From positions 1 through 64,000 of the forward strand of contig JAWKRB010000011.1 of NCBI GenBank assembly GCA_041389885.1: a DNA stretch of 64,000 nucleotides, in the 5' to 3' direction. Below, in pieces: positions 24,775-33,173 of the stretch. Below the pieces are notes generated by a model. It was not told the DNA's origin and made no database searches. It worked only from the letters and a program-made list of their open reading frames with translations. The translations under genes and the position numbers were made by a program. How positions within the stretch are numbered: position 1 is the first letter of the stretch; every line of letters begins with the position of its first letter. Origin of the DNA: JAWKRB01 sp041389885 (GTDB lineage Bacteria; Myxococcota_A; Polyangia; Polyangiales; Ga0077539).

Positions 24775-25443
24775 ATGACCGAAGAGACGATTGAGAAGCG
24801 ACGCCTTGAGATCTCGTGGGAGGCCCTCGAGGACGCCTTCGAGAACAACGCCCCCGAGGTGCACTCGTACCTTCACCTCAGCACCGGCGAGGTCCTGCGG
24901 GTGGTCGACGGCGTCGCCGACCCCGCGATGCACCAGCGCATCGCCGCGGACTCGGGGTACCTCCGGGTCGACCCCGTGTCGTCCCGTGAGCAGTACCGCT
25001 GGATGGAGCGCTTCATCGCCACGGTGACCGAGTCAGACCTCCGGGGCAGGCTGGTCACCGCGATCGACGGCAAGGGCGCGTTTCGACGCTTCAAAGACGT
25101 GCTGATGAACTTCCCCGCCGACCGGGAGCGGTGGTTCCTCTTTCGCACCGAGCGGCTTCGCTCGTGCATGGAGGCGTGGCTCGAGGCGCACCACATCGAG
25201 GCCGTGGCGCGGCCGGTCTGGTCGCCGCCCCCGAGCGAGGCGGCGGACGAGCTCGCCGAAGAAGACGACGCCGTGGCCACGCTCCGCCGCGCGCGGCTGG
25301 GCGTCGAGGGGCAGCGGCGAAAGCTCCGCGAGCTGGTCGACGTGCTGCCCACCCGAGACGTCGACGCCGCCATCGCCTACCTCGAGTTCCTCCGCGACCG
25401 CAGGGTGCGCGGCGACGTCGAAGGCCCCGCCGACGAGTCCTGA
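24775..25443 (+). CDS. UPF0158-family protein
   Basis: A 222-residue protein beginning a few bases after glpK. Residues 10-110 follow the UPF0158 pattern: LEISWEALEDAFEN, HSYLHLSTGEVLRVVDG, YRWMERFIATV, then GKGAFRRFKDVLMNFPADRERWFLFRTERL. The C-terminal part is acidic and helical. Its function is unknown. The stop codon overlaps the ATG of the next gene by one base, indicating translational coupling. Confidence 0.82.
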   Translation: MTEETIEKRRLEISWEALEDAFENNAPEVHSYLHLSTGEVLRVVDGVADPAMHQRIAADSGYLRVDPVSSREQYRWMERFIATVTESDLRGRLVTAIDGKGAFRRFKDVLMNFPADRERWFLFRTERLRSCMEAWLEAHHIEAVARPVWSPPPSEAADELAEEDDAVATLRRARLGVEGQRRKLRELVDVLPTRDVDAAIAYLEFLRDRRVRGDVEGPADES

Positions 25444-26165
25444 TGCGCGTCGCCGCACTCGTCGTCGGTCTGCTCATGCAGCTCCAGGGCGTCGAGTTCG
25501 TCTCGCGCCCGCCGCCCCCAGAGGGCGAGCGCGCCCTCGACGCCGTCATCGCCACCCTCGAGCTCAACGGCGACCGCGCGCCGCGCTACGTGCTCCGCAG
25601 CGAATTCACCCTCCTGCTCCGCTCGGAGCTCCTGCGCTTCGGCATGCCGCAGGCGCTCACCGCGGCGGTCTCTGACGCCAGCGCGTGGCCGGTGCTCGAG
25701 ACGCTCCTCGGCGAGGCCCTCGCCGTGCGCGAGGCCGAGCGCTCGACGGTGGCGAACCTCTCCTCGCTCGACCCCACCGCCGTCGGGGCGCTGCGCGCGC
25801 GGTACCGCGACGAGTACGTGCGCAGGCAGCGCCTCTCCCCGGGGCAGGGCGAGGACGCGATCGCGAGGCTCCTCGCGGCGACGGGGCTCTCGCAGAGCGA
25901 CTACGACACGATGCTCCGTCGAAGGCTGGTCGCGCGGGCCTACCTCGAGGCGCGGCACGAGCGGCTCCTCGCGGTGAGCGAGGTCGAGCTCCGGCGGGCG
26001 CTGGAGTCGGGGCGCTACGCGTCCCAGTGCGCCGCAGACGACGAGCAGCGGCGCTGCGTGCGCGCCGAGCTCCAGTGGCTCGGGGTGCCCAACGCGCTCC
26101 GGCAGTACCTCCGCTCCCTCGGCGGTCGCGTGCGCGTCAGGATCTTCTCCGAGCGCGCGCCGTGA
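25443..26165 (+). CDS. Exported SurA-N-terminal-like protein
   Basis: A 240-residue protein with a short N-terminal signal (VAALVVGLLMQLQG). The body resembles the helical chaperone domain of SurA-type periplasmic foldases: ALDAVIATLELNGD, YVLRSEFTLLLRSELLRFG, LETLLGEALAVREAERS, GLSQSDYDTMLRRRLVARAYLEAR and VSEVELRRALESG. No peptidyl-prolyl isomerase domain follows. It is likely a periplasmic chaperone-like protein. It is coupled to the UPF0158 gene and overlaps the acetyltransferase start. Confidence 0.68.
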   Translation: MRVAALVVGLLMQLQGVEFVSRPPPPEGERALDAVIATLELNGDRAPRYVLRSEFTLLLRSELLRFGMPQALTAAVSDASAWPVLETLLGEALAVREAERSTVANLSSLDPTAVGALRARYRDEYVRRQRLSPGQGEDAIARLLAATGLSQSDYDTMLRRRLVARAYLEARHERLLAVSEVELRRALESGRYASQCAADDEQRRCVRAELQWLGVPNALRQYLRSLGGRVRVRIFSERAP

Positions 26166-26596
26166 GCGTGTTGCGCGCGGCCACGCCCGCCGACCTCGCG
26201 CGGCTCGCGGCCATCGAGCGATCGTGCTTCGGCCGCGAGAACGCCGAAGACGCCCTCGCGGCGGAGCTCACGCGGGGATGGTCGAGACTCTACGTCGACG
26301 AGCGCGGCGACGAGCTCGCGGGCTTCGTGAACCTGTGGCGCGTCGCCGACGAGGCCGAGGTGCTCTTCGTCGCCACCGCGCCCGCGTTTCAGCGCCAGGG
26401 CGTCGCCACGGCGCTCATGCGCCACGCCCTCGAGCTCTGCCGCGCGGAGGGCGCCCGCCGGGCGCTGCTCGAGGTGCGGCGCAGCAACCGCCCGGCCCTC
26501 GCGCTGTATCGACAGCTGCGCTTCGAGGTCGTGGGCGAGCGCCGGGGGTACTACGCCGACGGCGAAGACGCGCTGGTCATGGCCGCGGCGCTGTGA
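26162..26596 (+). CDS. GNAT acetyltransferase (RimI-like)
   Basis: A 144-residue protein starting from a GTG inside the end of the previous gene. It has the GNAT core: EVLFVATAPAFQRQGVATALMRHAL (the acetyl-CoA-binding Q/RxxGxA motif), ALLEVRRSNRPALALYRQLRFEVVGERRGYY and DALVM. Length and motif order match RimI, which acetylates the N-terminus of ribosomal protein S18, but other GNAT substrates are possible. The last 20 bases overlap the end of the convergent WD40 gene. Confidence 0.85.
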   Translation: MSVLRAATPADLARLAAIERSCFGRENAEDALAAELTRGWSRLYVDERGDELAGFVNLWRVADEAEVLFVATAPAFQRQGVATALMRHALELCRAEGARRALLEVRRSNRPALALYRQLRFEVVGERRGYYADGEDALVMAAAL

Positions 26597-28973
26597 CCGC
26601 CCGGCGCGAGGCGCAGGCGGCGTGCGCGGCGCGGTCCGCGTCGGCGCCGAGCAGCTCGCACGCCCGCGCGACGAAGGCGTCAGGGGACGCGGGGTAGACG
26701 CGCGCGGGGCCGCCCTCGCCGGTCGCGATCAGCCAGCCGTCGGCGGTGAAGCGCACCGCGCGGGCGGCGCCGCGAAACGGCCGCCAGCTCGCCAGCAGGT
26801 CGCCGCTCTGCGAGAGGTGGAGGCGCACCGCGCCGTCGTCCGAGGCCGTCGCGACGAGGGAGCCGTCGGGGGAGAAGCTCGCGCGCACCGCGCGGCGCGC
26901 GCCGTCGACGCGGGCGACGTGGCGCAGCGAGGTGGCGTTCCAGATGTCGGCGCCGCCGGACTCGTCGGCGACCAGCACCGATCGCCCGTCCGACGAGAAC
27001 GACGCGTGGGTCACCGGGGGCTGCCCCGCCGCGCGGAGCGTCGCGAGCGCGCGCCCCGTCGCGAGGTCGAGGAGCCGCACCTGGCCCCCGGCGTCTCCCA
27101 CGAGCACGCCGAGGCCATTGCGCGACAAGGCGATCGATGACACCGCGGCGCCTCGCTCGGTCAGCGCTCGGCGCAGCGCGAGGCCCTCGCCGCCGAGGAG
27201 CAGGGCGCGCCCGCGCGCGTCGCCCGCGACGATCTGCGCGCCGTCGCGGGTGTAGGCCAGCGCGGTGATCGACGCCGCGTCGCCGGGCCACACGCCCGCG
27301 GCGCGTCCGTCGCCGAGCGACCAGCGGCGGATCGTGCCGTCGTTGCCCCCGGTGACCGCGAAGCGCCCATCGGGAGACACCGCGAGCGCGGTGACCCATC
27401 CGACGTGGCCGCGCAGCGCGTGGAGGTAGCGCCCGTCTCCCGACCACAGCCTCGCGCCGCCGTCATGGCTGACGCTCACCAGCCGCTGGCCGTCGGGGGT
27501 GAGGGCGAGGGCGCGCACGCGGTCCTCGTGGCCCTCCAGAAAGGCGCTGACGCGACCCGAGACGGGGCTCCAACGGTAGATGTCTCCGCCGTCGTCTCCG
27601 GTGAACACGTCCCCCGAGGGCGCGACGGCGACGGCGCCGACGCCCTCGCGATGCGCGGTCATCACCGCGCGCGACGCGTCGTCCTCGGCGGCCCACCAGC
27701 TCGCGCGGCCGGCTTCGTCGCCCGCGAGCAGCCGGGGCTCCGTGGGCGAGGCCGCGAGGTGCCAGACGGGGGCCGACGAGAGCGCCCGCGCGCCGAGGGA
27801 GGCGCCGGTGTCGGTCTCCCAGCGTCGCCCCACGCCGTCGTCTCCCGCGGCGGCGATCCATCGCCCCTCTCCGCCGAAGGTCACCGCGTGCAGGCTCCCC
27901 GTCGAGACCGGCAGGGTCAGCAGCAGCGCGCCGCCCGCGCCGTCGTGAACCCGCGCCACGCCCTCGGCGCCCACGGTCACCACCCGCGCGCCCTCGGCGC
28001 TCACCGCGATCGCGTGAATCGCGCCCCGGGCGCCCTCGCAGCGCGCGGCGACCTCGCCGGTCGAGGCGTTCCAGATGAGCGCGAGGCGGTCGCGCCCGCC
28101 CGAGACCAGGCGCTCGCCGTCGCGGCGCCACACGAGCGCGGTCACGCCCGCGAGGTGGCCCTGGAGCGTTCGATCTTCTTGCAGCGCAGGCGGATCGGCG
28201 ACGCTCAAGAGACGCACGACGCCGTCGCCGCCGCCCGTCGCGAGGCGGCGACCGTCGGGGGAGAAGGCCAGCGCGTCGAGGGTGCCCGCGGGGAGCGTGA
28301 CGCTCCGGCGCAGCTCTCCCCGCGAGGACCACACGCGAACCTCTCGCTGCCGCGCCGCGACCGCCACGAGGGCGCCGTTGGCGGCCAGCGCCACGGACCA
28401 GGGCTCGGCGATGCCCGAGGGCCACACCGCCGTCCGCGCGGGGGTCTCTCCCAGGGACCAGACCTCGACCTCTCCCGCGCTGCCGACCAAGGCCAGGCGC
28501 TCGTGGGCGATGACGCAGCGGGCGACCGCGGTCGCGCCGACCTGCACCCGGGCGCCGCCGCGGCGGGCGAGGGCGCCGCGGGCCGTGAGCGCGAACTCAC
28601 GGTCCCCCGCGAAGCCCACGCAGCGCACGGCGCCCTGGCCCTCCACGAAGGCGTCGCTGCGGGCCGACTCGTTCGCCGCCACGGCGAGGCCCGCGAGCAG
28701 GGTGGGGGAGGGCGCTCGCCCCTCGAGCCAGGCCTCGGGCAGCGCGCGGAGCACGGCGCGGAGGCCCTCGCGGGCGAGCAGCGGCTGCCCCGCGAGGCGT
28801 GCCCCGCTGCCCGCGCGCTCGATGGCGGCGACCTCGACGTCCTGTCGGCGGGCGGTGCGCTCGACGTTCACCAGGCGAGACCCGATGATCACCGCCGCGA
28901 GGGTGAGGCTGCCGGTCGCCAGGCCCAGCACCAGCGTGGCGCCCGAGAGCGGGCGGGATGGGGGCTTGTTCAT
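26577..28973 (-). CDS. Membrane-anchored WD40-repeat protein
   Basis: A 798-residue protein from the ATG at 28973. A membrane helix at residues 11-32 (TLVLGLATGSLTLAAVIIGSRL) is followed by a helical segment and then about 13 WD40-type blades from residue 120 on (LVSGGRDRLALIWNASTGEV, AATASDDGAVRLH, ALTPDGQRLVSVSHDGGARLW, AVTGGNDGTIRRW). Many blades keep the D-G-x-x-R-h-W core. It is a protein-interaction scaffold on the outer face of the inner membrane or in the periplasm; the partner is unknown. It is the last gene after a MacAB-like exporter, but a 38-base gap and different sense of function leave cotranscription open. Confidence 0.85.
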   Translation of the reverse strand: MNKPPSRPLSGATLVLGLATGSLTLAAVIIGSRLVNVERTARRQDVEVAAIERAGSGARLAGQPLLAREGLRAVLRALPEAWLEGRAPSPTLLAGLAVAANESARSDAFVEGQGAVRCVGFAGDREFALTARGALARRGGARVQVGATAVARCVIAHERLALVGSAGEVEVWSLGETPARTAVWPSGIAEPWSVALAANGALVAVAARQREVRVWSSRGELRRSVTLPAGTLDALAFSPDGRRLATGGGDGVVRLLSVADPPALQEDRTLQGHLAGVTALVWRRDGERLVSGGRDRLALIWNASTGEVAARCEGARGAIHAIAVSAEGARVVTVGAEGVARVHDGAGGALLLTLPVSTGSLHAVTFGGEGRWIAAAGDDGVGRRWETDTGASLGARALSSAPVWHLAASPTEPRLLAGDEAGRASWWAAEDDASRAVMTAHREGVGAVAVAPSGDVFTGDDGGDIYRWSPVSGRVSAFLEGHEDRVRALALTPDGQRLVSVSHDGGARLWSGDGRYLHALRGHVGWVTALAVSPDGRFAVTGGNDGTIRRWSLGDGRAAGVWPGDAASITALAYTRDGAQIVAGDARGRALLLGGEGLALRRALTERGAAVSSIALSRNGLGVLVGDAGGQVRLLDLATGRALATLRAAGQPPVTHASFSSDGRSVLVADESGGADIWNATSLRHVARVDGARRAVRASFSPDGSLVATASDDGAVRLHLSQSGDLLASWRPFRGAARAVRFTADGWLIATGEGGPARVYPASPDAFVARACELLGADADRAAHAACASRRAVTAPRP

Positions 28974-29011
28974 CGCGCCGCTGGATAGCACGCGAGGGCC
29001 CTCGGGGTGCT

Positions 29012-30241
29012 TCACTCGTGACGCAGGGCCTGGATCGGGTCGAGGTGCGCGGCGCGCCTCGCCGGGAAGTACCCGAAGACCACCCCGATGCCCGCCGAGG
29101 TCGAGAACGCGATGAGCGCCGCCGTGGGGGAGAAGCTCACGGCCCACTCCATCGCCCGCCCGAGGAGCTTGCCCGCGCCCACCCCGAGGATCAGCCCCGC
29201 GGCGCCACCGATCACCGACAGCACCACGGCCTCGACCAGGAACTGCGCGAGGATGTCGCCGCTCCGCGCGCCGATGGCGAGCCGGATGCCGATCTCGCGG
29301 GTGCGCTCGGTCACCGACACCAGCATGATGTTCATCACGCCGATGCCGCCCACCAGCAGCGCGATGGCGGCGATGGCGAGGAGCAGCGTCGCGAGCGTGC
29401 TGCGGGTCTGCTCCATGGTCGCCATGATGTCCTGGAGGTTGCGGACCATGAAGTCGTCCTCCTCGCTGGGCTGGAGGTGGTGGCGCTGGCGGAGCAGCGC
29501 GCCGATCTGGTTCTGCGCGCGCCGCATGAGCTCGGGCTCGCGCACCGACACCACGATGTTGTTCACGTCTCGGGCCGCGCTGCCGCGCATGCGCGCGCGC
29601 ACCGTGGAGATGGGCATGAGCACGGTGTCGTCGTAGTCCTGGCCGAAGCTCCCCTGGCCCTTGCTGGCGAGCAGGCCGACGACCGTGCACGGCAGCTTGC
29701 CGAGGCGGATCGTTCGACCGATGGGGTCCTCGTCGTCGTCGAAGAGCGCGGCGCGCACGGTCTCGCCGATGACGCACACCTTCGCGGCGCTGCGCATCTC
29801 GAGGTCCTCGAAGCCGCGGCCGCGACGCATGGTCCAGGCGCGCACGCGCAGGTAGTCGAGGGTGGTCCCGGTCACGCGCGTCGCGGTGTTGCGGGCGCCG
29901 ACGACCACCTGCGTCGACACGGTGAGCACCGGCGCCACCGCGGCCACCGAGGTGATCTCGCGCGCGATGGCGACGCCGTCGTCCTCCGTGAGCGTGGGGC
30001 GGCTGCCCATCTCGCCGCGGGCCCCGCCGCTGTTGCTCGCGCCGGGGTACACCCACAGGAGGTTCACCCCGAGGTTGTTCATCTGCGTCTCGATGCTGCC
30101 CTTGGCGCCCTCGCCGAGGGCGGTCATCGCGACCACCGCCGCGACGCCGATGAGAATGCCCAGCACCGTCAGGCTCGCGCGGAGCTTGTTGCGAGACAAC
30201 GACCTGAGCGCCAGGCGCAGGGCCATGAGCCACGGGGTCAC
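29012..30241 (-). CDS. MacB-type ABC transporter permease
   Basis: A 409-residue FtsX-like permease. The N-terminal helix carries MALRLALRSLSRNKLRASLTVLGILIGVAAVVAMTALGEGA. A periplasmic MacB_PCD domain of about 220 residues follows, and the C-terminal FtsX domain has three helices (STLATLLLAIAAIALLVGGIGVMNIMLVSVTERTREIGIRLAIGA). The start overlaps the stop of the ATPase gene by four bases. With the ATPase and adaptor it forms a tripartite-type exporter. The substrate is not predictable. Confidence 0.92.
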   Translation of the reverse strand: MTPWLMALRLALRSLSRNKLRASLTVLGILIGVAAVVAMTALGEGAKGSIETQMNNLGVNLLWVYPGASNSGGARGEMGSRPTLTEDDGVAIAREITSVAAVAPVLTVSTQVVVGARNTATRVTGTTLDYLRVRAWTMRRGRGFEDLEMRSAAKVCVIGETVRAALFDDDEDPIGRTIRLGKLPCTVVGLLASKGQGSFGQDYDDTVLMPISTVRARMRGSAARDVNNIVVSVREPELMRRAQNQIGALLRQRHHLQPSEEDDFMVRNLQDIMATMEQTRSTLATLLLAIAAIALLVGGIGVMNIMLVSVTERTREIGIRLAIGARSGDILAQFLVEAVVLSVIGGAAGLILGVGAGKLLGRAMEWAVSFSPTAALIAFSTSAGIGVVFGYFPARRAAHLDPIQALRHE

Positions 30242-30972
30242 GCCACCACCTCCGCCGGCTGCGCCAGGTGCACCGAGGGGTTCGGCCCGTCGCTCGCGAT
30301 GAGCCCGTCGCGCACGACGATCAGGCGCTCGGCGCAGGACGCGACGTCGGGCTCGTGGGTGACCATGACGATGGTGAGCCCCTGCTCGCGGTGGAGGGCC
30401 TGCATGAGCGCGAGGACGTCCATCGCCGTCTGCGAGTCGAGGTTGCCGGTGGGCTCGTCGGCGAGGAGCACCCGCGGCTCTCCCACGAGCGCGCGCGCGA
30501 TGGCGACGCGCTGCTGCTGGCCCCCCGAGAGCTGCGCCGGGGTGTTCTCGAGCTTCGCGCCCAGGCCGACGCGGGTGAGGGCGGCGACCGAGCGCGCGCG
30601 CCGCTCGCGCGACGACATGCCTCGATAGATCAGCGGGAGCTCGACGTTCTCGAGCGCCGAGGTGCGCGAGAGGAGGTTGAAGCCTTGGAACACGAACCCG
30701 ATGAGCTGGTTGCGGGCGAACGATCGCGCGTCGGCGTCGAGCCCCGACACGTCGTGACCCGCGAGGAGGTAGCGACCGGCCGAGGGACGATCGAGGCAGC
30801 CGATCAGGTTCATCAGGGTGCTCTTGCCGCTCCCCGAGGGGCCGCTGATCGCCACGAACTCTCCCGACCGAATGGTGAGGTTCACCCCGCGCAGGGCGCG
30901 AAACACCACCTCTCCGCTCACGTACGACTTCTCGATGTCGGTCATCTCGATGACCGGCGGCTCGTCGCTCAC
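30238..30972 (-). CDS. MacB-type ABC transporter ATPase
   Basis: A 244-residue ATPase with Walker A GPSGSGKST, the Q-loop region VFQGFNLLSRTSALENV, the signature LSGGQQQRVAIARAL and Walker B VLLADEPTG. This matches the MacB/LolD subfamily. It is encoded between the adaptor and the permease, with four-base overlaps on both sides, so the three genes form one transcript in the order adaptor, ATPase, permease. Confidence 0.93.
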   Translation of the reverse strand: MSDEPPVIEMTDIEKSYVSGEVVFRALRGVNLTIRSGEFVAISGPSGSGKSTLMNLIGCLDRPSAGRYLLAGHDVSGLDADARSFARNQLIGFVFQGFNLLSRTSALENVELPLIYRGMSSRERRARSVAALTRVGLGAKLENTPAQLSGGQQQRVAIARALVGEPRVLLADEPTGNLDSQTAMDVLALMQALHREQGLTIVMVTHEPDVASCAERLIVVRDGLIASDGPNPSVHLAQPAEVVA

Positions 30973-32309
30973 CGCGGCCCTCGCCTGCTGCGGCCGCCCA
31001 TGATCCCCGCGCCGCCTCGGGGCGCCGGCGCGCTGGTCGAGGGCTCAGACTCTTCGGTGATCACCAGCGTCCCCGCCGAGAGCCCCTCGCCTCGAACCTC
31101 GGTGTAGCGCTCGTCGGCGAGCCCGACCTCGACCCGAACGCGCCGGGGGGTGTTGTTCTCAAGCACGAAGACCCGCCCCTGCGCGGCGCCCTCCTGCTGC
31201 GCCCTGCGCACGCCGCCGTCCTGCTGCGCCCTGCGCACGCCGCCGTCCCCTCGTCGCGGTCCGCCCTCGTCGCCGCCGCGCACGCCGCCGTCGCCGCCGC
31301 CGCGAGACGCCGGGCGGTAGCGCAGCGCCGAGTTGGGCACCCGGAGCACGCCGAGATGCTCGGCCGACACGACGTTGATGGTCGCGGTCATGCCCGGCCG
31401 GAGCTTGAGGTCGGGGTTCGCGACGTCGATCACCGCGGGGTAGGTCACCACCCCCGCCGTCGTCGTCGCGCCGTAGCGCACCTCGGCGACGCGGCCCGTG
31501 AAGGTCTCACGGGGAAAGGCGTCGACCCGAGCGCTGGCGGCCATGCCCTGGCGGAGCCGCGCGACGTCGGCCTCGTCGACGTTGGCCACGATGCGCATCT
31601 GGGTGAGGTCGTTGGCGATCTGAAAGAGCACCGGGGCCTGAAGGCTCGCGGCGACGGTCTGTCCCTCGTCGACCGCGCGCTGGATCACCACGCCGTCGAT
31701 GGGCGCCACGATGCGGGTGAAGCCGAGGTTGGCCTGCGCGGTCTGGAGCGCCGCCTGCGCGCGCGCTCCCTCGGCGCGGGCCACGGCGATCTCGGCGAGG
31801 GTGAGGTCGTGCTGGGCGACGGCGGCGTCGAGGTCGGCCTGCGCGTTGAGGTTGCGCTCCCGGAGCGAGCGGGCGCGGGCGAGGTTCTGCGAGCTGAGGC
31901 GCTCGTTCACCCGCGCGCGCTGGAGCGTCGCCGCAGACGACATCACCGCGGCGCGCGCCTGCGCGAGCGCGGCGCGAAAGCTCGTGGGATCGATCTCCGC
32001 GAGGAGGTCGCCCGCGTGCACCGAGACGTTGAAGTCGACGAGCACGCGCGAGACGCGCCCGCTCACCTGGCTGCCGACCTGCACGAGCAGCGTGGGCTGC
32101 ACGGTGCCGGTGGTCTCGACGACCTCGCGCACGTCGCCGATCGTCGCCGCCTCGGTGAGGTACCTCGGTCCGACCGGCGCCGAGCTGCGAGTCTTCCAGT
32201 AGTACGCGCCGCCGCCGAGCGCGGCGAGCGCGACCACCAGCAGGGGCCAGCGACGTCGCTTCGATTGATCGAGCTGGTTGAACGGATCCTTGGACAAGCC
32301 GCGCCTCAC
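30969..32309 (-). CDS. MacA-like periplasmic adaptor (HlyD family)
   Basis: A 446-residue adaptor if the GTG at 32309 is used (TTG at 32297 is possible). A membrane anchor lies at residues about 15-35 (RRWPLLVVALAALGGGAYYW). Lipoyl and hairpin segments follow: GSQVSGRVSRVLVDFNVSVHAGDLLAEIDPT, a long alpha-hairpin rich in Ala/Arg/Gln, and FTRIVAPIDGVVIQRAVDEGQTVAASL. A Gly/Arg-rich insert with a duplicated nine-residue unit lies near residues 345-385, before the terminal beta domain. The gene begins the exporter transcript. Confidence 0.9.
   Translation of the reverse strand: MRRGLSKDPFNQLDQSKRRRWPLLVVALAALGGGAYYWKTRSSAPVGPRYLTEAATIGDVREVVETTGTVQPTLLVQVGSQVSGRVSRVLVDFNVSVHAGDLLAEIDPTSFRAALAQARAAVMSSAATLQRARVNERLSSQNLARARSLRERNLNAQADLDAAVAQHDLTLAEIAVARAEGARAQAALQTAQANLGFTRIVAPIDGVVIQRAVDEGQTVAASLQAPVLFQIANDLTQMRIVANVDEADVARLRQGMAASARVDAFPRETFTGRVAEVRYGATTTAGVVTYPAVIDVANPDLKLRPGMTATINVVSAEHLGVLRVPNSALRYRPASRGGGDGGVRGGDEGGPRRGDGGVRRAQQDGGVRRAQQEGAAQGRVFVLENNTPRRVRVEVGLADERYTEVRGEGLSAGTLVITEESEPSTSAPAPRGGAGIMGGRSRRGPR
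31192..31245 (-). repeat. 27-bp perfect tandem repeat (two copies) in the adaptor gene
   Basis: Positions 31192-31218 and 31219-31245 are identical. Each copy encodes a nine-residue RRAQQ-D/E-G-G-V/A unit in the adaptor's Gly/Arg-rich insert. This is in frame, so copy number could change without breaking the protein. Confidence 0.85.
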
Positions 32310-32378
32310 AGTGGTCGGATTCTGGCTGGGGTGTATACCGCGGTTGATGCGCTTCGGCTCCTGCTCGATCGGAGTCCC

Positions 32379-33167
32379 GTGAGCGGCCGCGGGCTGCAGG
32401 CCGCGGGTCTCTCGCACCGCTTTCGCGCCGAGGGCGAGGAGGTGCTCCGCGAGGTCTCGCTGACGGTCGAAGAGGGAGAATTCGTCGGCATCCTCGGGCC
32501 GAACGGCGCGGGAAAGAGCACGCTCCTCCGCGCCGCGGCGGGGCTGATGCGGCCGACGGAGGGCGCGGTGACCCTCGAGGGCGCCTCGGTGCTCGAGATG
32601 TCGGCGCGTGAGCGCGCGCGAGCCATCGCGTACGTCCCTCAGCGCGAGCGAATCCCCGTCGGGCTCTCGGTGCGCGAGTACGTCTCCCTCGGGCGCGGTC
32701 CCTGGACGAGCTGGACCGGCAGGCTCTCGCGCGAGGACCGCGCGGCGGTCGCCTCGGCCCTCGAGCGCACGGCGCTCACTGAGCTGGCCGGCCGCTCCGT
32801 GGCGAGCCTCTCGGGGGGCGAGCAGCGCAGGTGCCTGACCGCGAGGGCCCTCGCGCAGGACGCGCGCTTCGCGCTCCTCGACGAGCCCCTGGCGTCGCTC
32901 GACGCGCACCAGCAGGTGGCCGTGGGGGAGATCCTCCGCGCGCGCGCGTCGGCCGGCGCGGGGGTGCTCGCGGTGCTCCACGAGATCAACCTCGCGTCGC
33001 AGCTCTGCGATCGGGTCATCGTGCTGCGCGGCGGCCGTCGCGTCGCCGAGGGCGCGCCCCGAGACGCGCTCACGCAGGGCGTCGTCGAGGGGGTGTTCCC
33101 CTGCCGCTTCATGCGCGTCGAGGGGCCTGGGCGCGCGCCCTGCTTCGTGCCCGTCGCGACGCGCTGA
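32379..33167 (+). CDS. ABC transporter ATP-binding protein (FecE/BtuD-like)
   Basis: A 262-residue ATPase from a GTG at 32379. It has Walker A GPNGAGKST, a Q-loop in YVPQRERIPVGLSVREYVSLGR, the signature LSGGEQRRCLTARAL, Walker B FALLDEPLASLD and the H-loop VLHEINLA. It most resembles ATPases of iron-siderophore, haem or cobalamin importers. No matching permease or binding protein lies nearby, so it is an orphan here. It is divergent from the adaptor gene by about 70 bases. Confidence 0.88.
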   Translation: MSGRGLQAAGLSHRFRAEGEEVLREVSLTVEEGEFVGILGPNGAGKSTLLRAAAGLMRPTEGAVTLEGASVLEMSARERARAIAYVPQRERIPVGLSVREYVSLGRGPWTSWTGRLSREDRAAVASALERTALTELAGRSVASLSGGEQRRCLTARALAQDARFALLDEPLASLDAHQQVAVGEILRARASAGAGVLAVLHEINLASQLCDRVIVLRGGRRVAEGAPRDALTQGVVEGVFPCRFMRVEGPGRAPCFVPVATR

Positions 33168-33173
33168 CCCTCG

